Translations under genes and position numbers: made by a program
Notes under the pieces: generated by a model
What the model was told of the DNA's origin: nothing
What the model saw: only the letters and a program-made list of their open reading frames with translations
Databases searched by the model: none
DNA from: Kosakonia pseudosacchari
GTDB taxonomy: Bacteria > Pseudomonadota > Gammaproteobacteria > Enterobacterales > Enterobacteriaceae
NCBI RefSeq assembly: GCF_900184035.1
Contig: NZ_FXWP01000004.1
Location: forward strand, 62,001 to 126,000
DNA length: 64,000 nucleotides
Direction of reading: 5' to 3'
Shown here: positions 17,828 to 26,003 of the stretch, one piece after another
Position numbering within the stretch: position 1 is the stretch's first letter
How the letters are laid out: every line of letters starts with the position of its first letter

Positions 17828-18553
17828 ATGAGTGACTCATGGATCCTTGTTACAGGTGGAAACCGCGGGATTGGTTCAGCTATTGTAAATGAATTGCGTA
17901 GTGACAATAATATTATATTCACTTCGCGGTCGACAAAATCCAGCCTGGATGAAAATAACCAGCCCCGTAATACCTTCATTGAGCATGTGGTTTGCGATAA
18001 CTGTGATGTTGTGCAGGTAGAAACGGTCGCGAAGGATTTGTTAAATCGATATGGGCCGCCTAAAGCCATCATACATAATGCCGGGGTCACTCAGGATGAA
18101 CTTCATATTCGTCAATCGATTGATCAATGGCGGAATGTGATTGATACAAACCTAAACGCCATTTTTTACTGGAATAAGTATCTACTTCCAGAAATGATGG
18201 CGAATGGCGATGGTGCCATTTTGCTGGTGAGTTCGGTAACGGGAATAAAAGGTAATATTGGTCAAACGGCTTATGGTGCAAGTAAAGCGGCTCATTTTGG
18301 GCTGGCCCGATCATTGGCTCTTGAAGTTGCTCGATTCGGTATTCGCGTTAACTGCCTGGTTCCGGGTGTCATCGAGAGTGATATGACGCGAAACTTATCG
18401 CCAGATGCCTTGAAAAAATTACGCTCACAAATCCCGTTGCGTCGAATTGGTTCTGTGGAAGAGGTGGCAAAGGTTGCACGATTTATGATTAGTGAAACTT
18501 GTCAATATATGACAGGCCAAACAATTGTGCTTGATGGCGGAATGACCGCTTAA
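17828..18553 (+). CDS. 3-oxoacyl-ACP reductase, FabG-like SDR
   Basis: 241 residues, normal FabG size. The NADP(H) motif TGGNRGIG is at 9–16, HNAG (normally NNAG) at 83–86, and the catalytic S136, Y149 and K153 are all present in SSVTG and YGASK. The C terminus ends GQTIVLDGGMTA as in FabG. It reduces 3-oxoacyl-ACP to the 3-hydroxy form. It sits 18 bases after the ACP gene, so it belongs to the same acyl-building module. Confidence 0.92.
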   Translation: MSDSWILVTGGNRGIGSAIVNELRSDNNIIFTSRSTKSSLDENNQPRNTFIEHVVCDNCDVVQVETVAKDLLNRYGPPKAIIHNAGVTQDELHIRQSIDQWRNVIDTNLNAIFYWNKYLLPEMMANGDGAILLVSSVTGIKGNIGQTAYGASKAAHFGLARSLALEVARFGIRVNCLVPGVIESDMTRNLSPDALKKLRSQIPLRRIGSVEEVAKVARFMISETCQYMTGQTIVLDGGMTA

Positions 18554-18595
18554 TATTTAAGTATAATTCATAAATACAGACCAGTAGAGAACGTG

Positions 18596-19537
18596 ATGCC
18601 AGGCTTTGAATTTCTTAGTTTGTTATTGTCAGGTTATGTTCGTGTTTATTACAAGAAAATAGCCATTTTTAGAATAATAAAAAGCAAGCTGGTAGCTTTA
18701 CTTTTTAAATATATAGATTATAGATTTTTACTCTATATTGCGAAAAAATATTGTTTTCTGTTTGGCAAGGATTATGGCCTGAATAGTAGCTTCAGGCAAA
18801 CCCATTACAACGTTCTTGGGATCCAAAGCGGCACAACCCATTTTTTTTGTGTTATGCGACAGAAAATATTAAAGAATGCCCTTATTCATGAGAATAAACA
18901 ACTGCTGGAACAGTTGGAAGCCTGTGCGGAAAAAATAAGAAGTTATATTGATGAAAAAAAAATCTCTTCTCATCTGATATTTGCGCCATTGCATACCGTC
19001 TCGGATATTTTACAGACGGTGATTGCCGCGCGGGTTATGAGAAAGCCGGTGGTCGTAGTCTCTGTGCACAACTCAATGCAAAGTCTTCATGAAAAGCAAA
19101 ACAATAACTCGCAGGGTATCTCTGTCGAACAATTCAACCCTGAAGCGATGGAGGGTAACGAAGGCAACAGTTTCCAGGATATTATTGTTTCCCTGGTAGA
19201 GAATCAAAAGAGCCTTGTTATCTTTCCTGATGCAATTCCAGAATGTACAACCAGGCTTACAAAGAAAAAAATGAAAACGTATCCAGTCAGGTTGCTGGGA
19301 CGAAGCTGTGAGTTGCACTCTGGCATTCCGGTTTTCAGTCGCCTGCTAAAACAGTCGACGTTATTTTACTGTCTCCAGATGGATAATAAAAACAATTTAA
19401 ATATAGATATTTTAGATTGCGTTGATCATCGTAAGGTCGAAAAACAAATGCCAGAGTTAGTTGAGCAGGGAATCTGCAGATATAACGATGAATGGACTTT
19501 GTGGCATTACACGTCTTTCTTTAGTTATAATTTTTAG
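18596..19537 (+). CDS. LpxL-like (lysophospholipid acyltransferase family) acyltransferase, divergent
   Basis: 313 residues from ATG 18596 (a GTG three bases earlier is possible; AGAG precedes both). An N-terminal hydrophobic/basic region suggests membrane association. The middle (about 125–265) resembles the LpxL/HtrB group: FAPLHTVSD with H133 and D137, and a later VIFPDAIPECTTR segment followed by a region resembling the GxxxxLHSGIPVFS turn. The family motif is HX4(D/E); here the spacing is HX3D, so activity is not certain. LpxL-like enzymes move acyl chains from ACP to an acceptor. Beside a private ACP and a peptide precursor, the acceptor may be the peptide. I cannot exclude an envelope lipid acceptor. 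Confidence 0.6.
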   Translation: MPGFEFLSLLLSGYVRVYYKKIAIFRIIKSKLVALLFKYIDYRFLLYIAKKYCFLFGKDYGLNSSFRQTHYNVLGIQSGTTHFFCVMRQKILKNALIHENKQLLEQLEACAEKIRSYIDEKKISSHLIFAPLHTVSDILQTVIAARVMRKPVVVVSVHNSMQSLHEKQNNNSQGISVEQFNPEAMEGNEGNSFQDIIVSLVENQKSLVIFPDAIPECTTRLTKKKMKTYPVRLLGRSCELHSGIPVFSRLLKQSTLFYCLQMDNKNNLNIDILDCVDHRKVEKQMPELVEQGICRYNDEWTLWHYTSFFSYNF

Positions 19538-19552
19538 GTTTTATTTCATATT

Positions 19553-21598
19553 ATGAAAAAGAAATATTATTCATCTCCTGAAATGGTTTATCAAGGGGAA
19601 ATATCCGAGTGTGGGCTTGCATGTGCTTGCATGATGCTCAACACCTTGGGTGAAAATATTACATTAACTGACTTACGTGATAAATGGGGGGGAGGTGATG
19701 GTACCTCCCTGGATTTATTAGTCAGAATACTAAAATCATACGGCTATGAGGCCTTACCGGTAAAATTTGATGTTAGCAGCATTCAATATTTACCCGTCCC
19801 ATGTATATTGCATTATGGTGGAAATCATTATGTTTATGTATATAGCCATCACGGTACCTTCTTTCAGGTTTTAAACCCTGCTACTGGCAGGTTAATGATC
19901 TCGGCTGAAGAACTTGAACTATCGGCAACCGGGTTTGGCTTGATTCTTGATGAATCATTATATAATGATAAAAAAAGCTCGGGTAAAATTAAAAGTGAAA
20001 GCGGGTGGCTAGAAAAACTCTCTTTTCCGGGGATCATGAAAAGATGTTTACTGGCAATATTTTTGTCGCTCTTTTCTTTGATCACGCCGATGCTATTCTC
20101 ATTTATATCTAAAGACCAACATTTCTTTGCAGATGAACAGGTCAATATAATGTTTATGGGAATGATTATACTTTTTTGTTTTATATCACTCCTACAATAT
20201 ATTAGCAACAAATATGGTTTGAATGCTGCGATAAATGCAGCAACCAAATATAAGCCTTCATTATTTAAAAGGTTGTTAAAGAAAGATATATCTTACTTTG
20301 AAAGGCGATCTTCGGCTGATATTAATCAACGGATCAACGCCATTGGTATGGCTGTTCTTAACAGGGAAAAAATACTTAATGATAAATACAAGGCATTGAC
20401 TATAACTGTTGTTACGCTATGCATAATGTTATGGCTAAATATTGTTCTGTCGGTCCTCTCAATCGGAACCATGGCAATCTTTGGTTGCATTAGTTATTAC
20501 TTTGCCGGTCTCAAAAAGTCATTTTCAAAAAGCCTTGAGGAAAGTGTTTCGGATATTGAAACATTTAACCTTGAAACAATAAATGGGATCCAGACAATTA
20601 GATCTGGTGAGCTAAGTACCGGCATCCTTGGCAGGTATAATAATTTACTTGAAGTGTTGTTTCATCGATACAAAAAGGTAAACACGACTGATATTAGACA
20701 GAGTGCAATATTTTCATTTTTGAGTAATATTGATTCGATGTTGTTTTTATGGATCTCATTCTATAGCATAAGTGAATTACATATCTCTTACGGAAATGTA
20801 ATTGCCTTTTGGTTTTTCAGAAGGATTGCGATGGATAGCATCAATCAATTTTATCAGTGTTGCGTTGCGCAGAAGCTGCAAAATGTCTCTGATGAGCGAT
20901 TAAAAGATATGTTATCTTACAAAGAAATCGACATTACTCGTGAGCATTCTAAAATTAAAGAATCAATTTGTGTTCAGAATCTACAATTTGGTTATGGACC
21001 TGATAGTTCAATTATTAAAAATTTAACTATTGAAATACCGTTGCATTCCAGAACGGCTGTAATAGGAACGTCTGGCACTGGCAAAAGTACATTATTGAAA
21101 TTATTGGCTGGATTATATATGCCAGGAAACGGTGATTTTATTATAGATGGCCATGAAATTAATAAGGATGAACTGCATCTATTTTATTCCAATGTCTATT
21201 ATCTTCCACAAGGCTCTATCGTCTTTAACGGCACGATTTATGATAATATCGTCTGGTATAGTGGTGGAGAGGCTAGTGAACATGATTGCCGTGAAATGTT
21301 GAGAAAATTTGGATTATTGGAGGTGATTACATCTTTGCCTGCAGGGTTGTACACAAAAATATCGCCAAGTAATCCCGTTCTTTCTTCCGGTCAATTACAG
21401 CGATTAATGCTTTGCAGGGCATTACTTTCATCTAAATCTATTATTTTGCTCGATGAGCCGACCGCTAATCTCGATGAAAAAAGTGCTATGCTGGCGTTAG
21501 ATTGTTTAATGACCAGTGATAAAACGATTATATTATCTACACATGATGTTAAAACGTTATCCCTGTTTGATAATGTCATTGACCTGGATAATCATTGA
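19553..21598 (+). CDS. ABC exporter with N-terminal C39 leader peptidase
   Basis: 681 residues. The C39 domain (1–120) has Q14, catalytic C20 in SECGLAC, H92 in GGNHYVYV, and N108 where family members usually have Asp (NPATG instead of DPAxG). A membrane domain with about six helices follows (155–430), then an ATPase with Walker A GTSGTGKST near 505, signature LSSGQ at 610–614, and Walker B ILLDEPTANLD near 630. Such proteins cut after a double glycine and export the core, as CvaB does for colicin V. The 56-residue peptide at the head of the cluster is the natural substrate. No HlyD/CvaA-type partner is present. It is the last gene of the operon. Confidence 0.92.
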   Translation: MKKKYYSSPEMVYQGEISECGLACACMMLNTLGENITLTDLRDKWGGGDGTSLDLLVRILKSYGYEALPVKFDVSSIQYLPVPCILHYGGNHYVYVYSHHGTFFQVLNPATGRLMISAEELELSATGFGLILDESLYNDKKSSGKIKSESGWLEKLSFPGIMKRCLLAIFLSLFSLITPMLFSFISKDQHFFADEQVNIMFMGMIILFCFISLLQYISNKYGLNAAINAATKYKPSLFKRLLKKDISYFERRSSADINQRINAIGMAVLNREKILNDKYKALTITVVTLCIMLWLNIVLSVLSIGTMAIFGCISYYFAGLKKSFSKSLEESVSDIETFNLETINGIQTIRSGELSTGILGRYNNLLEVLFHRYKKVNTTDIRQSAIFSFLSNIDSMLFLWISFYSISELHISYGNVIAFWFFRRIAMDSINQFYQCCVAQKLQNVSDERLKDMLSYKEIDITREHSKIKESICVQNLQFGYGPDSSIIKNLTIEIPLHSRTAVIGTSGTGKSTLLKLLAGLYMPGNGDFIIDGHEINKDELHLFYSNVYYLPQGSIVFNGTIYDNIVWYSGGEASEHDCREMLRKFGLLEVITSLPAGLYTKISPSNPVLSSGQLQRLMLCRALLSSKSIILLDEPTANLDEKSAMLALDCLMTSDKTIILSTHDVKTLSLFDNVIDLDNH

Positions 21599-21625
21599 TC
21601 ATTTTACATGCGGTAACTCTCTGAA

Positions 21626-21655
21626 AAGAAGCTGGTTTATGCCCAGCTTCTTTTT
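21626..21655 (+). terminator. Strong terminator closing the island operon
   Basis: AAGAAGCTGG (21626–21635) pairs with CCAGCTTCTT (21643–21652) around a 7-base loop, ending in a T run. It lies 28 bases after the exporter stop codon. Confidence 0.92.
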
Positions 21656-22201
21656 AACTTTTAGGTATTTCAAAAACGGTAATGCGTTTCAAGACATATT
21701 ATTGGTAAGGAATTAGACCATAGTCCGGAGTCCATTGCAGGCATAAAAAACGCGAGGTTTGTGCCATACGCGCTCTTAGTGTAAGTACCCGGCATAATCC
21801 CCCCATTCCCTTTCAGAGATCGACCTGCATGCTCATTTTGCCAATAGGGCGCTTGCTATGCGTAAAGCCCTTTTTTTGGCATCAGATCATCACTGTGATC
21901 AAGTCGGTTGAAGCGGACGAACAGTGCAAGATGTCTGCCATGAGGCCGGTATCTTTGAAACCAGGTACGACAACACATTGCTTTATCGTGGATGTATAAC
22001 GAAACGAATAACTAAAATACCTGTTTTAAATGTATCGACTGAACTAACCTGCTCCCGGTTGCTTAAGACGCCTCCGTGTCAGTCATGCGGTTGTGGAAGT
22101 TCCGAACTTATGCTCCGCGCTCATAGCGGACGCGTTCTTCCTGTCATGCACGCACTGAACGGACAGAGGTTTTACCTTCTTTTTACCTTGAGCAAATTGC
22201 C
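21656..22201. other. Gene-poor right end of the island
   Basis: About 545 bases with no convincing protein gene. Short open frames here lack ribosome sites and recognisable domains. It contains an isolated terminator-like hairpin (21846–21877). The composition is mixed, and the stretch may be the residue of lost island genes, possibly including an integrase, but no integrase motif was seen. Confidence 0.5.
21846..21877 (+). terminator. Orphan terminator-like hairpin
   Basis: AGGGC...CTT pairs with AAAGCCCT across about nine bases and is followed by T7. No protein gene on the same strand ends nearby beyond the operon terminator 200 bases upstream, so it may end a small RNA or be a leftover of a lost gene. 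Confidence 0.5.
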
Positions 22202-22264
22202 GACATAAAAAAACCAACCGCAATGGGTTGGTTTTCTTGGGATTTTTTGGTCGGCACGAGAGGA
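22202..22264. repeat. Right copy of island-flanking direct repeat at tRNA-Pro
   Basis: It matches 9920–9981 by eye at about 80%. It includes the tRNA-Pro terminator hairpin and runs into the last ~17 bases of the tRNA gene (minus strand). Because this copy is joined to the intact tRNA, it is the likely original attachment core, and the left copy the decayed partner. Confidence 0.6.
22211..22238 (-). terminator. Terminator of tRNA-Pro transcript
   Basis: AAACCAACC pairs with GGTTGGTTT around GCAATG; read on the minus strand the hairpin ends in a T-rich tract (the A7 run on the plus strand). It lies about ten bases beyond the tRNA 3' end. Confidence 0.8.
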
Positions 22265-22324
22265 TTTGAACCTCCGACCCCTGACACCCCATGACAGTGC
22301 GCTACCAGGCTGCGCTACGTGCCG
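22248..22324 (-). tRNA. proL: tRNA-Pro (anticodon GGG)
   Basis: 77 nt on the minus strand, starting CGGCACGTAGCGCAGC and ending with an encoded CCA. The acceptor stem CGGCACG pairs with CGTGCCG, the anticodon loop reads ATGGGGT (anticodon GGG), and the T arm GGAGGTTCAAATCCTC is standard. It reads CCC/CCU proline codons. Its position next to yejM is that of proL in E. coli. The island lies on its 3' side, the usual side for tRNA-targeting integrases. Confidence 0.96.
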
Positions 22325-22400
22325 ACATGTGGCGCTAATAGTACCCTTTTCATCGCTGATTGCAAGCTAAGGGCAGGCTGAGTGATTCATAATTAATCAA

Positions 22401-24161
22401 TCAGTTAGCGATAAAACGTTTTTCATCCGTCAGCACCTGCAGCAGTAAGCTGAGCTGCGGTTTCTGATCGCGAATTTTCTCACCCTGCGCATTCCAGGTC
22501 TGGTAATTCCCATTCTGATTCAGCACCAGCGTTAATTCCGGCGTGGTAATCGCCAGTACGTCGCTATCCGCAGCGGTTACCCAGTTATGACGGCGCGTGG
22601 CGGTAAACAGATCCTGACCTTGTGAATACTCGCTTGCCGGCGTGCTGACATGCAGCAGACGCTGCATCAGCGTAGTCATAATGTCTTTATGATCCGTTAA
22701 TTTGCTAATGCGTTGCGCCGGCGTCCCTGGCCAGTGCACAACCAGCGGCACCTGCAACCGACTGCGTGACCAGTCAAAATGGTTATCTTCTTTGCTTTCC
22801 GGAATACCGTGTCCGGCGGTAATGATCACTACCGTGTCATCAAGCTTACCTGAGGTGCGCAGAGCATCCAGCACGCGGGCGATTTGATCGTCGACACCAG
22901 CCGCTGCTCGGCCATATTTACGGGCAAAGCCAGGCTGTGACATATCAACAGACGCTGTGCCGTTTAGCGAAATCCACGAGAACCAGCGGTTATCTTCCTG
23001 CGCATAATGACCCAGCCAGCTAATCCACTGATCGGCAGTTTGTTCATCGCTTTGCGCTTTTGCTGGGGGCAGAGAAAAATCAGATAGCAACGCCTGGCGA
23101 TAGAGTGGGCTGCTAAAACCGTCGGAAGAGAACAGCCCCAGCTGATAACCCTGCTGGTTGAAAGCGGTAATCAGCGCCGCCGGAATACGCGCCGACAGCA
23201 CGCCATCCATGTAACTTGGCGATATGCCATAAAAAAGACCGAAATAGCCGCCATCAGCGTTATTGCCAGAACTCATATGCTGCGTAAACGTGACGTTTTG
23301 CTGGGCGAAGCTCGCCAGTTGCGGCATCTGTTTCTCATAACGTGAATAGTTGAGACCGTCGACGGTAATCAGCAATACGTTCTGGCCGGAACCCATATCC
23401 TGGTAACGCAAATCACTGAGCGGATACTGCACCGATACCGCTTCCGGATTACCTTGCTCCACCAGGCGGCGCTGGTAATCCTGCGCATCCAGTAGCCCGT
23501 GTTTTTCCAGAAAACGACGTGCGGTCATTGGATAGGAGAGCGGCAGATTCGCCCGCTGCATGGTAATGGGGCGATAGAAATTGGCGTCGGCCCAAATATA
23601 CATCACGTGGGTGGAAATAAAGGCGACGAAGAAAAAAGCGGCCAACGGTTTGGCAAAGTGGCGACGCCGGGTGAGACTGCGCAGTTTCTGCCAGCTCCAG
23701 GTCGCAACCAACATCTCAATCAGCAGGATCACTGGCACGCTGATAAACATTAATTGCCAGTCACGCGCGGTTTCGTTCTGGTCCGGGTTAATGACCAGTT
23801 CCCAGACGATGGGGTTGAGATGCAGGTGAAAACGGGTAAAGACTTCGCTGTCAATCAACAACAGCGTCATGCCGGCGGTCGCCAGCAGCGCGGACAACAC
23901 GCGCATCAGCCGCTGGGACATCACAATAAATGTCAGCGGAAACAACACCAGCAGATAGGTGGCGAAAACCAAAAAACTAAAATGCCCGACCACGCTCAGG
24001 TAGGAATAAACCCGCCCGGAGAGGGTGGTCGGCCAGTCGGCAACAAACAGATAACGGCTACCGAGCACGATGGACAACAGAATGTTGAACAACGCGAACC
24101 AGTGTCCCCAGCTAACCATCTGGGAGACTTTTTCTCGGTAGCGCTGACGATTAGTCACCAT
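22401..24161 (-). CDS. yejM: YejM (PbgA/LapC), inner-membrane regulator of LPS synthesis
   Basis: 586 residues, the same as E. coli. About five N-terminal membrane helices (to about residue 190) are followed by a periplasmic sulfatase/alkaline-phosphatase-like globular domain (about 245–586, LLITVDGLNYSRYEKQMP). Known role: binds lipid A and the LapB–FtsH complex so that LpxC turnover follows LPS demand. The domain keeps the arylsulfatase fold; catalysis is doubtful in the family. It forms a short operon with yejL upstream (18-base gap). The gene is essential or near essential in E. coli. Confidence 0.96.
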   Translation of the reverse strand: MVTNRQRYREKVSQMVSWGHWFALFNILLSIVLGSRYLFVADWPTTLSGRVYSYLSVVGHFSFLVFATYLLVLFPLTFIVMSQRLMRVLSALLATAGMTLLLIDSEVFTRFHLHLNPIVWELVINPDQNETARDWQLMFISVPVILLIEMLVATWSWQKLRSLTRRRHFAKPLAAFFFVAFISTHVMYIWADANFYRPITMQRANLPLSYPMTARRFLEKHGLLDAQDYQRRLVEQGNPEAVSVQYPLSDLRYQDMGSGQNVLLITVDGLNYSRYEKQMPQLASFAQQNVTFTQHMSSGNNADGGYFGLFYGISPSYMDGVLSARIPAALITAFNQQGYQLGLFSSDGFSSPLYRQALLSDFSLPPAKAQSDEQTADQWISWLGHYAQEDNRWFSWISLNGTASVDMSQPGFARKYGRAAAGVDDQIARVLDALRTSGKLDDTVVIITAGHGIPESKEDNHFDWSRSRLQVPLVVHWPGTPAQRISKLTDHKDIMTTLMQRLLHVSTPASEYSQGQDLFTATRRHNWVTAADSDVLAITTPELTLVLNQNGNYQTWNAQGEKIRDQKPQLSLLLQVLTDEKRFIAN

Positions 24162-24179
24162 AAACTGTCGATATTTCCC

Positions 24180-24407
24180 TTAATGCGCCTGGTCGTCGCC
24201 GATGGACGATTGTAACGCCTGCGCGAAAGAGTTCGCGATAGCCTGACGCTGTGCGGGGGCGACGCTGGTATTAATCAGATTTGTCACCATATTACCCAAC
24301 ACCATCAGGGACAGATCGGTCGGTGCTTTGTGTTTTTCCAGTACGTTAGCCAGCTCACTCAGAAGCTTTTCAACGTGTTCATCACTGTAGCGGGAGATTT
24401 GTGGCAT
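24180..24407 (-). CDS. yejL: YejL, small conserved protein (UPF0352)
   Basis: 75 residues, matching E. coli YejL in length and sequence ([19 protein letters not shown] start). It is a small helical cytosolic protein of unknown function, cotranscribed with yejM. Nothing unusual was seen. Confidence 0.95.
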   Translation of the reverse strand: MPQISRYSDEHVEKLLSELANVLEKHKAPTDLSLMVLGNMVTNLINTSVAPAQRQAIANSFAQALQSSIGDDQAH

Positions 24408-24540
24408 AAATCGAAATCAGTCTGTTCATGAAAGGGCAACATATTACCGTAGCAACAGCTTTTTTTCTGCTTTTTTATCAGCAGTTGCACAGTCGCGTTG
24501 GTGGTGGTTGAATACCGGCGGTCTAAAAGGAGAGTTTATC

Positions 24541-25548
24541 ATGAGTCTGGACATCAACCAGATTGCCCTGCACCAGCTTATCAAACGTGATGAGCAAACC
24601 CTTGAACTGGTGCTGCGCGATTCTTTGCTGGAACCCACCGCGCCTGTCGAAGAGATGGTTGCTGAGTTGCACCGGGTTTACAGTGCGAAAAATAAAGCCT
24701 ATGGCCTGTTTAACGACGAGAGCGAACTGGCGCAAGCGCTGCGTCTTCAGCGCCAGGGCGAAGAAGCGTTTCTGGCCTTCAGCCGTGCGGCAACCGGGCG
24801 CTTACGTGATGAACTGGCAAAATATCCGTTCGCTGATGGCGGTATTGTGCTTTTTTGCCACTACCGTTACCTGGCGGTGGAATACCTGCTGATCGCGGTG
24901 CTGAACAACTTAAGCAGCATGCGTGTTAATGAACATCTGGATATCAGCGCCACACACTATCTGGATATTAACCATGCGGATATCGTCGCGCGTATCGATC
25001 TCACGGAGTGGGAAACCAATCCGCAGTCGACCCGCTATCTGACATTCCTGAAGGGTCGGGTAGGGCGAAAAGTCGCTGACTTCTTTATGGATTTCCTCGG
25101 GGCCAGCGAAGGGCTGAACGCCAAAGCGCAAAACCGCGGGTTGTTGCAAGCGGTGGACGATTTTACCGCCCAGGCGGAGCTGGACAAATCAGAACGCCAG
25201 ACGGTGCGCCAGCAGGTTTACACCTACTGTAATGAGCAGTTGCAGGCGGGCGAAGAGATTGAACTGGCTTCGCTCTCCAAAGAACTGGCAGGCGTGAGCG
25301 AAGTCAGTTTCGAAGAGTTCACCGCAGGTCAGGGCTACGAGCTGGAGGAGAGCTTCCCGGCGGATCGTAGCACGCTGCGTCAGCTGACCAAATATGCCGG
25401 TAGCGGCGGCGGCCTGACCATCAATTTCGATGCTTTACTGCTCGGCGAGCGCATTTTCTGGGATCCGGCGACCGATACGCTGACCATTAAAGGTACGCCG
25501 CCGAATCTGCGCGACCAGCTGCAACGACGCCTGACCGGCGGAAAATAA
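24541..25548 (+). CDS. yejK: YejK nucleoid-associated protein (NdpA)
   Basis: 335 residues from ATG 24541 (E. coli 335); AAAGGAGAG sits about eight bases upstream, and an open extension to 24508 is ignored. YejK/Ndp37 is a spermidine-nucleoid protein that binds DNA and interacts with gyrase and topoisomerase IV. The N-terminal [16 protein letters not shown] and central [16 protein letters not shown] segments are characteristic. It is divergent from yejL and convergent with rplY, sharing a bidirectional terminator. Confidence 0.95.
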   Translation: MSLDINQIALHQLIKRDEQTLELVLRDSLLEPTAPVEEMVAELHRVYSAKNKAYGLFNDESELAQALRLQRQGEEAFLAFSRAATGRLRDELAKYPFADGGIVLFCHYRYLAVEYLLIAVLNNLSSMRVNEHLDISATHYLDINHADIVARIDLTEWETNPQSTRYLTFLKGRVGRKVADFFMDFLGASEGLNAKAQNRGLLQAVDDFTAQAELDKSERQTVRQQVYTYCNEQLQAGEEIELASLSKELAGVSEVSFEEFTAGQGYELEESFPADRSTLRQLTKYAGSGGGLTINFDALLLGERIFWDPATDTLTIKGTPPNLRDQLQRRLTGGK

Positions 25549-25556
25549 GCCATAAA

Positions 25557-25580
25557 AAACCCCGCCGGAGCGGGGTTTCT
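25557..25580. terminator. Bidirectional terminator between yejK and rplY
   Basis: AAACCCCGC / GCGGGGTTT stem (9 bp) around CGGA, with A6 before and T-rich sequence after, so it can serve both converging genes. Confidence 0.88.
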
Positions 25581-25595
25581 TCAACTTGTCGGCGA

Positions 25596-25880
25596 TTAAG
25601 CGCGAACGAAGTCGATGTGAGTCAGTTTGGCTTTGTACGGGTGACGTTGTACAGCCTGAACTTTCACTTTTACTTCTTTGCCATCAACAGCGATGGTCAG
25701 AACTTCGCTATAGAACTCAGCTTTCGCCTGCATGTTCCACAGTTTGTCGTGATCCAGTTCGATAGCGATTGGCGCTTCAGTTCCACCGTAAACGATAGCC
25801 GGGAACTTGTTCGCTGTGCGCAGGCGGCGGCTCGCACCCTTACCCTGCTCTTTACGTACTTCTGCGTTAATAGTAAACAT
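25596..25880 (-). CDS. rplY: 50S ribosomal protein bL25
   Basis: 94 residues, the short single-domain form typical of Enterobacterales. It binds 5S rRNA in the large subunit. The [20 protein letters not shown] start and the [15 protein letters not shown] segment are diagnostic. It lies between yejK and radD, as in E. coli, with an AGAGAG ribosome site upstream of the ATG. Confidence 0.97.
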   Translation of the reverse strand: MFTINAEVRKEQGKGASRRLRTANKFPAIVYGGTEAPIAIELDHDKLWNMQAKAEFYSEVLTIAVDGKEVKVKVQAVQRHPYKAKLTHIDFVRA

Positions 25881-26003
25881 TTGAATCTCTCTTAAATAAT
25901 CCTGTTACAGGCGACCCAGCAACAGGCAGATGATCGGCTTTGCGGATGCAAAAGCGGGCGGTATTCTATCCCTGAATGTTCGATACATCAATCAAAAGCG
26001 CGT

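Noticed and set aside
15535..19537. Arylpolyene (APE) gene cluster
   Set aside because: Shares ketosynthase, dehydratase, ACP, FabG and LpxL-like types, but lacks the second ketosynthase, ammonia-lyase, AMP ligase, MMPL exporter, LolA-like and glycosyltransferase genes, and contains a C39 exporter and peptide instead.
19553..21598. Inactive C39-like domain (HlyB type)
   Set aside because: The catalytic Cys, His and the Gln of the oxyanion hole are all present; only the third triad residue differs.
22083..22292. Minus-strand open frame over tRNA-Pro
   Set aside because: It runs through the tRNA and its terminator; no protein features.
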